7,773 bases of DNA, from the NCBI GenBank assembly GCA_937928195.1, contig CALEYZ010000047.1, positions 1 through 7,773 of the forward strand, given 5' to 3'. Positions 1 through 6,709 of the stretch are shown in pieces. The notes under the pieces are model-generated. The model saw nothing but the letters and a program-made list of their open reading frames with translations. It made no database searches and was not told the DNA's origin. The translations under genes were made by a program, and so were the position numbers. Each line of letters starts with the position of its first letter. Positions within the stretch are counted from its first letter, which is position 1. The DNA comes from an uncultured Limnohabitans sp. Lineage in GTDB: Bacteria; Pseudomonadota; Gammaproteobacteria; Burkholderiales; Burkholderiaceae_C.

Positions 1-2157
1 CAGGATGGGATCGGCGTAGAGCGTGGGCAAACGAGCAGCCACATAGTGCGACAGTCGTACATTGCGTCGGCGCAGTTCGATTTCGGCCAGTTCCACCGCT
101 TCATTGACCATCATGGTCACATCGGACTGGCTGCGATTGGGTTCACTGCGTTTGACGAAGCTGCGGATGCGCTGAATGATCTGGCCAGCACGCTGTGCCT
201 GGTGCGCGGTCTTGTCCAGCGCCCAGAGCAAATCGTCCTCCTTGATCTGCTGACTTTTGATACGCGAGATCATGCCGTTGCAATAGTTGCTGATGGCAGT
301 CAAAGGCTGGTTGAGCTCATGCGCCACGCTGGAAGCCATCTCGCCCATGGTGATCAGGCGGCTGGCGGTCTGGGCGCGTTCGGCTTGCTGGGCGGCCAGT
401 TCTTCAGCTTGTCTTCGAGGCGTGATGTCGGTGGCAATCACCATCTGCGCCAGTCGGCCGTCAGCCCAGTTGATGTAGCGCGAGCGCACCTCCAACCATT
501 TTCCGAGCTCGGTCACAAAAATCTCGGCATTTTCTGACTGGGCGACGGTCAGACTCTCTGTGGGCAGTCCTGCCAGGGCGTCCACATCGTCACTGTCTGT
601 CTCGCCTTCAGAGGCGGTGTAGGCGCCTGCCTGCTCGACCAGCTGCAGATGGCCAATGGTGTCCTGACCGAACCATTGCCGGTAAAGCTTGTTGGCAAAC
701 AATAACTCCTTGCTGCCCAGAGGGGCGACCGAAACAGAGGCGTCCAGGGCTTCGAGCACGATGGTGAAGCGCTCGTGCGAGCTGGCCAGTTGCTCCCGGA
801 TCCGATTGGGTTCGGTGATGTCTGTCATGGATGTCATCCAGCCGGTATGCCGTCCACTCGCGTCGATCAGTGGAGACACATACATCCTGGCATCAAACAG
901 CGAGTTGTCCTTGCGCTTGACCCGGACCTGAAATCCGCCGGGGCTCTGCAGGCCCTTCAACTCGTCTTCCAGACGTCTCTTCAGGTGTTCATGGTCCTGA
1001 TCCGGCCAATAGGGGAACGGTGCCGTGGCGCCGACCAGTTCGTCCTCGCTCCAGCCTGTCATTTCACAGAAGGCAGCATTCACGTACGTGATGCGCCCTT
1101 CCAGGTCCAGCGCGCGCATGCCCGTCAGCATGGAATTTTCCATGGCTCGGCGGAAATTGGTTTCAGCCACCAGCGCTTTTTGCGCCTGCAGTCTGCGACG
1201 TGTGTGCCGCCAGTTGGCAATCAGCATCCAGGCGGTCATCACACTCAAGGCGCCAACCATCCAGAACTGGGCATTGCCGACCAGTCCGGTTGACGTGCGC
1301 CAAGCCTGTGCACGCAGCAACAAGCCGTTGCCCACAGGAGAAACAGGCACCTGGTATTCGTTGGCAACAGGGGCTGACCCGGGCAGGATAGACCACGCGT
1401 GGGGACGCGTCGGGATGGTTTGCCCCGCCAGGGGGTGGCCTTCAGCGTTAACCAGTGACATCGCGTACTTGGCCTGGATCTCGGTTGGGATGCCGTAGCG
1501 CAAGAGTCCTTCCAGGGGGTATTCGGCCATCAACACGCCACTGAACAAGCCTTTTTCGTTGGTCAGTGGGGTATGCAGTTGAAGCATGGGTAGCACAGAG
1601 TCTTTAGCCCCATCATCGTGCTCTATGACGCCATAAATCGGCTGCATCAAGTCCCGAGACAGGCCGAAGTGTGTGTCGGTCGAGCCTTGGGCAAGGGCCT
1701 CGCTTGTTCTCAGCGCCTGGCCGTGCAGCAGGTTGGACACGCTGTGTGTAGCCACGATGTTTTTGCGCTCATCGACCCATGACAGTGATTGGTATTCAGG
1801 GTATTGCTGAACGATGGCCTGCGAACGCGACAGGAATTGGTCCTTGCGGACTTCCTGATTGGAGATGTCCCGGGCCAAGCGCATGACTTGCTCCTGGCGC
1901 TCAAGCAGTCGCAATCGCAGTCTTTGCTGAGCGTATTCGACGTCTCGCCGTACGGCTTCCTGTTCGCGTTCGATCTCTTCCCCACGCAAGTACCAGAAGG
2001 CGCTGGCAATGGCGGCCATGAAAAGAATCACGGCAGCCACCGGCGTCAGGTTGGCGAAGCGATCCTGGCGTGTCGGTGTCTGTTGTCGCCACCAACGTTG
2101 CCAGCGCCGGATCGGGTTGCCTTCTTGCTGGATGTGGATCTGGACGGTGGGTTTCAT
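1..2157 (-). CDS. Membrane-bound PAS-domain sensor histidine kinase, partial (C-terminus beyond left edge)
   Basis: The frame is open for 719 codons from ATG at 2157-2155 to the edge. An in-frame stop at 2170-2172 leaves no alternative upstream start. Visible order: a basic cytoplasmic N-tail (about 1-36, rich in R and W); transmembrane segment 1 (about 37-57); a periplasmic region (about 60-296) that begins with a charged helix and looks like a double PDC/Cache sensor fold; transmembrane segment 2 (about 297-316); PAS1 (about 335-455, with an FCEMTGWS motif and a TDIT end); PAS2 (about 460-580, also ending TDIT); then a short coiled linker and the dimerisation/phosphoacceptor helix. The H-box reads SSVAHELNQPLTAI with His613 as the expected phosphorylation site, typical of the HPK4 group (FixL, DctB, TodS-like). 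An X-box (IRSFVKR) follows at about 664-670. The sequence stops at ADPIL, just before the N-box, so the ATPase domain is outside the window. A response regulator may follow, which cannot be seen. The ligand is unknown; no haem-binding residue could be assigned. Being a two-transmembrane PAS histidine kinase is near certain; its specific role is not. Confidence 0.93.
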   Translation of the reverse strand, partial: MKPTVQIHIQQEGNPIRRWQRWWRQQTPTRQDRFANLTPVAAVILFMAAIASAFWYLRGEEIEREQEAVRRDVEYAQQRLRLRLLERQEQVMRLARDISNQEVRKDQFLSRSQAIVQQYPEYQSLSWVDERKNIVATHSVSNLLHGQALRTSEALAQGSTDTHFGLSRDLMQPIYGVIEHDDGAKDSVLPMLQLHTPLTNEKGLFSGVLMAEYPLEGLLRYGIPTEIQAKYAMSLVNAEGHPLAGQTIPTRPHAWSILPGSAPVANEYQVPVSPVGNGLLLRAQAWRTSTGLVGNAQFWMVGALSVMTAWMLIANWRHTRRRLQAQKALVAETNFRRAMENSMLTGMRALDLEGRITYVNAAFCEMTGWSEDELVGATAPFPYWPDQDHEHLKRRLEDELKGLQSPGGFQVRVKRKDNSLFDARMYVSPLIDASGRHTGWMTSMTDITEPNRIREQLASSHERFTIVLEALDASVSVAPLGSKELLFANKLYRQWFGQDTIGHLQLVEQAGAYTASEGETDSDDVDALAGLPTESLTVAQSENAEIFVTELGKWLEVRSRYINWADGRLAQMVIATDITPRRQAEELAAQQAERAQTASRLITMGEMASSVAHELNQPLTAISNYCNGMISRIKSQQIKEDDLLWALDKTAHQAQRAGQIIQRIRSFVKRSEPNRSQSDVTMMVNEAVELAEIELRRRNVRLSHYVAARLPTLYADPIL

Positions 2158-2160
2158 TGC

Positions 2161-2178
2161 TGCCCGAGTTTAGGGGCA
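2161..2178 (-). promoter_or_regulatory. Hairpin-forming inverted repeat just upstream of the kinase start codon
   Basis: TGCCC (2161-2165) and GGGCA (2174-2178) are perfect 5-base arms around an 8-base loop. In the kinase mRNA this stem would end only 3 bases before the AUG. The leader has no clear Shine-Dalgarno sequence apart from the GGG in the stem, so the hairpin could limit translation. The stem is short and its function is inferred. Confidence 0.3.
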
Positions 2179-2204
2179 GTTGCACCCACTTGCGGTCTAA
2201 TTAT

Positions 2205-2232
2205 TTCACTATGCGAGATGGAAAAGCATAAT
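2205..2232 (+). promoter_or_regulatory. Candidate sigma-70 promoter for aceE-aceF-lpdA
   Basis: TTCACT (2205-2210, 4 of 6 matches to TTGACA) and CATAAT (2227-2232, 5 of 6 matches to TATAAT) are separated by 16 bases. Transcription would start near 2239, giving a leader of about 60 bases. The -10 box is good and the -35 weak, which would fit an activated promoter. A nearby TTGAAA at 2233-2238 has no acceptable -10 partner. Assigned by eye only. Confidence 0.35.
2210..2230. promoter_or_regulatory. Inverted repeat TATGC-N11-GCATA, possible operator
   Basis: TATGC at 2210-2214 and GCATA at 2226-2230 are perfect 5-base inverted arms with an 11-base spacer. The dyad fills the spacer of the candidate aceE promoter and overlaps its -10 box, a position typical of repressor operators. 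Five-base arms can arise by chance, and I do not recognise the site as that of a named regulator. Confidence 0.25.
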
Positions 2233-2287
2233 TTGAAAAGTTAAAAAAACTGTGCGAAACTCGCGTCATTGATGAACCCATAACACC

Positions 2288-2293
2288 AGGAGA
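2288..2293 (+). promoter_or_regulatory. Ribosome binding site of aceE
   Basis: AGGAGA is a near-consensus Shine-Dalgarno sequence ending 6 bases before the ATG at 2300. It settles the choice of aceE start. Confidence 0.85.
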
Positions 2294-2299
2294 CCGAGC

Positions 2300-4996
2300 A
2301 TGACAGCCGCCAATCCGAACCAGCCGAGCCAGGATCTGGACACCCAGGAAACCCGTGAATGGATGGACGCGCTGTCCGCCGTCATCGAAAAGGAAGGCGG
2401 CGAACGCGCCCACTTCCTGCTGGAGCAGTTGCTGGAGCACGCCCGCGAAAACAGCATCGACATGCCGTTTTCGGCCACAACGGGTTACGTCAACACCATC
2501 GAGACCAACCAGGAAGCCAGTTGCCCCGGCAACATCGAGATTGAAGAACGCCTGCGCGCCTACATGCGCTGGAACGCCATGGCCATGGTGGTCAAGGCCA
2601 ACCGCCACAACCCCGAAGACGGTGGTGACCTGGGCGGTCACATCGGCTCGTTCGCTTCGCTGGCCCACATGTTCGGTGCCGGTTTCAACCATTTCTGGCA
2701 CGCCGAGAGCGAAAACCACGGCGGTGACTGCCTCTACATCCAGGGCCACGTGGCCCCCGGCGTGTACGCCCGTGCTTACCTGGAAGGTCGCCTGACCGAG
2801 GAGCAGCTGCTCAACTTCCGCCAGGAAGTGGACGGCAAAGGCCTGTCGAGCTACCCGCACCCCAAGCTGATGCCCGAGTTCTGGCAGTTCCCCACGGTGT
2901 CCATGGGCCTGGGCCCGCTGATGGCGATCTACCAAGCCCGTTTCTTGAAGTACTTGCACGCCCGTGGCATTGCCAACACCGAAAACCGTAAGGTCTGGGT
3001 GTTCTGCGGCGACGGTGAGATGGACGAAGTGGAATCCTTGGGCGCGATCGGTTTGGCCGCGCGTGAAAAACTCGACAACCTGATCTTTGTGGTCAATTGC
3101 AACTTGCAACGCTTGGACGGCCCGGTTCGCGGCAACGGCAAGATCGTGCAAGAACTCGAAGGTGAATTCCGTGGCTCCGGTTGGAACGTGATCAAACTCT
3201 TGTGGGGCAGCGAGTGGGACAAGCTGTTGGCCCGCGACAAAGACGGCGCTTTGCGCAAGATCATGATGGACACCTTGGACGGTGACTTCCAAGCCTTCAA
3301 AGCCAACGATGGTGCCTACGTGCGCAAGCATTTCTTTGGTCGCGATCCACGCACGCTCGAGATGGTCGCGCACATGAGCGACGACGAAATTTGGGCCTTG
3401 AAGCGTGGCGGCCATGACCCACAAAAGGTTTATGCCGCGTACCACCAAGCCGTGAACACCAAAGGCCAACCCACGGTGTTGTTGATCAAGACCGTCAAAG
3501 GTTTTGGCATGGGCAAAGCGGGTGAGGGCAAGAACAACGTGCACCAAACCAAGAAGCTCACGGATGAAGACATCAAGTACATGCGTGACCGCTTCAACAT
3601 CCCAGTGCCTGACAGCGAATTGGCCAACGTGCCGTTCTACAAGCCAGCGGACGACACCCCTGAAATGCAATACCTGCACGAGCGCCGCAAGGCCTTGGGC
3701 GGCTACTTGCCACACCGTCGCACGAAAGCCGAAGAAACCTTCACCGTGCCGTCGTTGGACATCTTCAAATCGGTGATGGAACCCACAGCCGAAGGCCGTG
3801 AAATTTCGACCACCCAAGCCTATGTGCGCTTCCTCACGCAGCTCTTGCGTGACCAAGCCTTGGGCCCACGCGTGGTGCCAATTTTGGTGGACGAAGCCCG
3901 TACCTTTGGTATGGAAGGTTTGTTCCGTCAAATCGGTATTTACAACCCCGCAGGTCAGCAATACACACCGGTCGACAAAGACCAAGTGATGTACTACAAA
4001 GAAGACGTGGCTGGCCAAATCTTGCAAGAGGGCATCAACGAAGCCGGTGGTATGTCTAGCTGGATTGCGGCTGCTACCAGCTACTCCACCAGCAACCGCA
4101 TCATGGTGCCGTTCTATGTGTACTACTCGATGTTTGGTTTCCAGCGCATTGGCGACTTGGCCTGGGCTGCGGGTGACATGCAAGCGCGTGGCTTCCTGTT
4201 GGGCGGCACATCAGGCCGTACAACATTGAATGGCGAAGGTTTGCAACACGAAGACGGTCACAGCCACATCTTGGCGGGCACCATCCCCAATTGCATCAGC
4301 TACGACCCCACCTTTGCACACGAAGTGGGCGTGATCTTGCACCATGGCCTGAAGCGCATGGTGGAAAAACAAGAAAACGTTTTCTACTACCTCACCTTGT
4401 TGAATGAAAACTACGCCATGCCTGGCCTGACTGCAGGCACGGAAGAGCAAATTATCAAGGGCATGTACTTGTGCAAAGCGGGTGGCAAGAACAAGACACG
4501 TGTTCAATTGATGGGCTCTGGCACCATCTTGCGTGAGTCATTGGCGGCACAAGAATTGTTGGCCAAAGATTGGGGCATTGCGGCTGACGTTTGGAGCTGC
4601 CCAAGCTTCAACGAATTGACGCGTGATGGCCAAGACGCTGAACGTTTCAACATGTTGCACCCCTTGGAAACACCTCGTGTGCCTTTCGTTGCGCAACAGT
4701 TGGCCAAGCACGATGGCCCTGTCATCGCGTCTACTGACTACATGAAAAACTACGCTGAGCAAATTCGTCCGTTCATGCCGAAAGGTCGCACGTACAAAGT
4801 GTTGGGTACGGATGGATTTGGTCGCAGTGATTTCCGCAGCAAACTGCGTGAGCACTTTGAAATCAACCGCCATTACATCGTTGTGGCCGCACTCAAAGCC
4901 TTGAGCGAAGAGGGCGCAGTGCCAGTTGCCAAAGTTGCAGAAGCTTTGAAGCAATACGGCATCAAGACCGACAAGGTCAATCCTTTGTACGCTTGA
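2300..4996 (+). CDS. aceE: Pyruvate dehydrogenase E1 component, homodimeric type
   Basis: Thiamine-diphosphate enzyme that decarboxylates pyruvate and reductively acetylates the lipoyl groups of E2 in the cytoplasmic pyruvate dehydrogenase complex. It has 898 residues, against 887 in the E. coli enzyme, and aligns with it along its whole length. The ThDP/Mg motif is GDGEMDE (G237, D238), followed by NCNLQ, where N268 and Q270 match the known metal ligands. H415 in the GKNNVHQTKK loop matches the E. coli active-site loop histidine (His407). E577 in LQEGIN corresponds to the conserved glutamate that activates the cofactor. The central domain has the conserved YYSMFGFQRIGDL and GRTTLNGEGLQHEDGHSH signatures, and the C-terminus carries TDGFGRSD. 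The start is supported by the AGGAGA site. It is the first gene of the aceE-aceF-lpdA operon. Oddity: codon choice changes abruptly near 2930 (about codon 211), from ctg/cag to ttg/caa, without any frame disruption. Product identity is essentially certain. Confidence 0.98.
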   Translation: MTAANPNQPSQDLDTQETREWMDALSAVIEKEGGERAHFLLEQLLEHARENSIDMPFSATTGYVNTIETNQEASCPGNIEIEERLRAYMRWNAMAMVVKANRHNPEDGGDLGGHIGSFASLAHMFGAGFNHFWHAESENHGGDCLYIQGHVAPGVYARAYLEGRLTEEQLLNFRQEVDGKGLSSYPHPKLMPEFWQFPTVSMGLGPLMAIYQARFLKYLHARGIANTENRKVWVFCGDGEMDEVESLGAIGLAAREKLDNLIFVVNCNLQRLDGPVRGNGKIVQELEGEFRGSGWNVIKLLWGSEWDKLLARDKDGALRKIMMDTLDGDFQAFKANDGAYVRKHFFGRDPRTLEMVAHMSDDEIWALKRGGHDPQKVYAAYHQAVNTKGQPTVLLIKTVKGFGMGKAGEGKNNVHQTKKLTDEDIKYMRDRFNIPVPDSELANVPFYKPADDTPEMQYLHERRKALGGYLPHRRTKAEETFTVPSLDIFKSVMEPTAEGREISTTQAYVRFLTQLLRDQALGPRVVPILVDEARTFGMEGLFRQIGIYNPAGQQYTPVDKDQVMYYKEDVAGQILQEGINEAGGMSSWIAAATSYSTSNRIMVPFYVYYSMFGFQRIGDLAWAAGDMQARGFLLGGTSGRTTLNGEGLQHEDGHSHILAGTIPNCISYDPTFAHEVGVILHHGLKRMVEKQENVFYYLTLLNENYAMPGLTAGTEEQIIKGMYLCKAGGKNKTRVQLMGSGTILRESLAAQELLAKDWGIAADVWSCPSFNELTRDGQDAERFNMLHPLETPRVPFVAQQLAKHDGPVIASTDYMKNYAEQIRPFMPKGRTYKVLGTDGFGRSDFRSKLREHFEINRHYIVVAALKALSEEGAVPVAKVAEALKQYGIKTDKVNPLYA

Positions 4997-5008
4997 TCAA
5001 AAAGATTT

Positions 5009-5012
5009 GGAG
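5009..5012 (+). promoter_or_regulatory. Ribosome binding site of aceF, decides the start
   Basis: GGAG lies 6 bases before the ATG at 5019. An in-frame TTG at 5007-5009 could be read as an earlier start adding four residues, but it overlaps this Shine-Dalgarno sequence and has no good site of its own. The MALVEVKVPD N-terminus from 5019 also parallels the MALIDIKVPD start of LpdA. Confidence 0.8.
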
Positions 5013-5018
5013 ACACAC

Positions 5019-6698
5019 ATGGCATTGGTAGAAGTCAAAGTTCCAGACATCGGTGATTTCGATGAGGTGGCGGTCATTGAGCTGTTGGTCAAGGTGGGTG
5101 ACACCGTGAAGGCCGAACAGTCCTTGATCACCGTTGAATCTGACAAAGCGTCGATGGAAATTCCCTCCTCAACGGCGGGCGTGGTGAAAGAACTGCGCGT
5201 GAAGTTGGGTGACAAAGTGAAAGAGGGTTCAGTGGTGTTGATGGTGGAGGCCAGTGGCGATGTCGCTGCTTCCCCAAGCGCGTCTTCAGCAGCTCCCGCA
5301 GCAGCACCTGCCGCCGCACCAGTGGCAGCGGCAACTGCAGCTGCACCTGCACCTGCACCTGCCACTGTGACCGCCGCATCCTCAGCCAGCGGCCCCATCG
5401 AAGTTCATGTGCCTGATATCGGCGATTTCAAAGACGTTGCTGTCATTGAAATTTTCGTCAAGCCCGGTGATGCCATCAAGATGGAGCAATCCCTCATCAC
5501 GGTGGAATCGGACAAAGCTGCGATGGAGATTCCATCCTCGGCGGCCGGCGTTTTGAAAGAGCTCAAGGTCAAGATTGGCGACAAAGTCAACATTGGTGAC
5601 TTGCTGGCCATCTTAGAAGGCACTGTTGTTTCAGCAGCCACAGCTGCACCCGTTGCAGCTAGTGTGAGTGCGGCTGCACCTGCTACGGTTTCTGCGCCTG
5701 TCGCCGCGCCTGCTTTGGCAACGACTTCAGTCGCTGCGCCAGCGCACAATCCTGGCGCATCCACTTTGGGCTTGCCACACGCATCGCCTTCCGTGCGCAA
5801 ATTTGCGCGGGAATTGGGTGTGCCTTTGGAAGAAGTTAAAGGAAATGGCCCCAAAGGTCGCATCACACAAGACGACGTTCAAGCCTTCACGAAAGCAGTG
5901 ATGGCAGGCGCCACGCAAACCAAAGCGCAAGCGGCCAAAGCACCTGCCGGTGGCGATGGTGCTGCATTGGGCTTGATCCCCTGGCCGAAAGTCGACTTCG
6001 CCAAGTTTGGTCCCATTGAGCGCAAAGAAATGGGCCGCATCAAAAAGATCAGTGGCGCCAATTTGTTGCGCAATGCCATCATGATTCCCGCGGTGACCAA
6101 CCACGACGATGCCGACATCACTGAGTTGGAAGCCTTCCGCGTGTCGACCAACAAAGAGAACGAAAAGTCTGGCGTCAAAGTCACCATGCTGGCTTTCTTG
6201 ATCAAAGCCTGTGTGGCCGCACTCAAGAAATACCCCGAGTTCAACAGCTCTTTGGACGGTGACGCCTTGGTCTACAAAAACTACTGGCACATTGGCTTTG
6301 CGGCCGATACGCCCAATGGTTTGATGGTGCCAGTCATCAAAGACGCTGACAAAAAAGGCATCTTGCAAATCAGCCAAGAAATGGGCGAGTTGGCCAAGAA
6401 GGCCCGCGATGGCAAGTTGAGTCCTGCTGAAATGACCGGTGCGACGTTCACCATTTCCAGCTTGGGTGGCATTGGTGGCAAGTATTTCACGCCCATCATC
6501 AACGCCCCTGAAGTGGCCATTTTGGGTGTTTGCAAAAGCACCCATGAACCGGTTTGGGATGGCAAGCAATTTGTGCCACGCTTGATGTTGCCTTTGTCAT
6601 TGACTTGGGATCATCGCGTGATCGATGGTGCTGCCGCCGCACGCTTCAATGCGTACTTGGGTCAAATCCTTGGCGACTTCCGCCGCGTGTTACTTTGA
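5019..6698 (+). CDS. aceF: Dihydrolipoamide acetyltransferase (pyruvate dehydrogenase E2), two lipoyl domains
   Basis: Core enzyme of the pyruvate dehydrogenase complex; it carries acetyl groups on swinging lipoyl-lysines and transfers them to CoA. It has 559 residues from the ATG at 5019. Domain order: lipoyl domain 1 (about 1-78, ESDKA with lipoyl-lysine K43); an Ala/Pro-rich flexible linker (about 80-122); lipoyl domain 2 (about 124-200, K166); a second Ala/Pro/Val/Ser-rich linker (about 200-250); the peripheral subunit-binding domain (about 254-292, SPSVRKFARELGV and GPKGRITQDDV); a third linker; and the catalytic domain (about 335-559) with the DHRVIDG motif, catalytic H532 and D536. E. 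coli AceF has three lipoyl domains and 630 residues; two is common in betaproteobacteria. It starts 22 bases after aceE and ends 11 bases before lpdA. An oxoglutarate dehydrogenase E2 (SucB) is unlikely, because it has one lipoyl domain and neighbours sucA. Confidence 0.97.
   Translation: MALVEVKVPDIGDFDEVAVIELLVKVGDTVKAEQSLITVESDKASMEIPSSTAGVVKELRVKLGDKVKEGSVVLMVEASGDVAASPSASSAAPAAAPAAAPVAAATAAAPAPAPATVTAASSASGPIEVHVPDIGDFKDVAVIEIFVKPGDAIKMEQSLITVESDKAAMEIPSSAAGVLKELKVKIGDKVNIGDLLAILEGTVVSAATAAPVAASVSAAAPATVSAPVAAPALATTSVAAPAHNPGASTLGLPHASPSVRKFARELGVPLEEVKGNGPKGRITQDDVQAFTKAVMAGATQTKAQAAKAPAGGDGAALGLIPWPKVDFAKFGPIERKEMGRIKKISGANLLRNAIMIPAVTNHDDADITELEAFRVSTNKENEKSGVKVTMLAFLIKACVAALKKYPEFNSSLDGDALVYKNYWHIGFAADTPNGLMVPVIKDADKKGILQISQEMGELAKKARDGKLSPAEMTGATFTISSLGGIGGKYFTPIINAPEVAILGVCKSTHEPVWDGKQFVPRLMLPLSLTWDHRVIDGAAAARFNAYLGQILGDFRRVLL
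5343..5360 (+). repeat. aceF: Hexanucleotide tandem repeat in the first AceF linker
   Basis: Three perfect copies of gcacct encode Ala-Pro repeats in the linker between lipoyl domains 1 and 2, with degenerate gctgca-like copies on either side. Ala/Pro linkers of this kind keep the lipoyl domain mobile. A gain or loss of one unit would stay in frame and alter linker length by two residues. Confidence 0.7.
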
Positions 6699-6702
6699 GA
6701 GG
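6697..6702 (+). promoter_or_regulatory. Ribosome binding site of lpdA, overlapping the aceF stop
   Basis: GAGAGG shares its first two bases with the aceF TGA stop (6696-6698) and ends 7 bases before the lpdA ATG at 6710. The overlap suggests that translation of the two genes is coupled. Confidence 0.7.
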
Positions 6703-6709
6703 CTGAACC

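Larger units (their letters stand above)
2158..2299. promoter_or_regulatory. Divergent intergenic region between the sensor kinase and the pyruvate dehydrogenase operon
   Basis: These 142 bases separate two divergent start codons and must hold the promoters for both directions unless transcripts start further away. The middle (about 2197-2250) is AT-rich against GC-rich flanks. It holds a candidate aceE promoter, a TATGC/GCATA inverted repeat, a small GCGA-AAC-TCGC hairpin at 2254-2264 in the expected aceE leader, and a TGCCC/GGGCA inverted repeat next to the kinase start. A weak AATAAT -10-like hexamer for the kinase lies on the minus strand at 2205-2200, but no convincing -35 accompanies it. 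No small ORF is supported here. Confidence 0.7.

Noticed and set aside
46..1498. Several plus-strand open frames of 63-172 codons
   Set aside because: All are antisense to the sensor kinase, whose frame is open throughout 1-2157 with clear PAS and H-box motifs. Their products have no family resemblance.
2233..2261. TTGAAA at 2233-2238 as a -35 box
   Set aside because: At 16-18 bases downstream the hexamers (such as gaaact) are poor matches to a -10 box.
2201..4183. Long minus-strand open frame (660 codons) opposite aceE
   Set aside because: It lies antisense to a fully conserved AceE. Its product is rich in His, Val and Gln with no recognisable domain, as expected from the reverse complement of biased codons.
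5007..5018. TTG start extending AceF by four residues
   Set aside because: The TTG overlaps the GGAG Shine-Dalgarno that is well placed for the ATG at 5019, and the family N-terminus begins at MAL.
4997..5018. Possible terminator or internal promoter between aceE and aceF
   Set aside because: The 22-base gap has no hairpin with a T-run and no room for a promoter. The same holds for the 11-base gap before lpdA.
5727..6569. Minus-strand open frame of 280 codons opposite aceF
   Set aside because: It is a shadow of the aceF catalytic and subunit-binding regions, with no domain and no convincing ribosome binding site considered.
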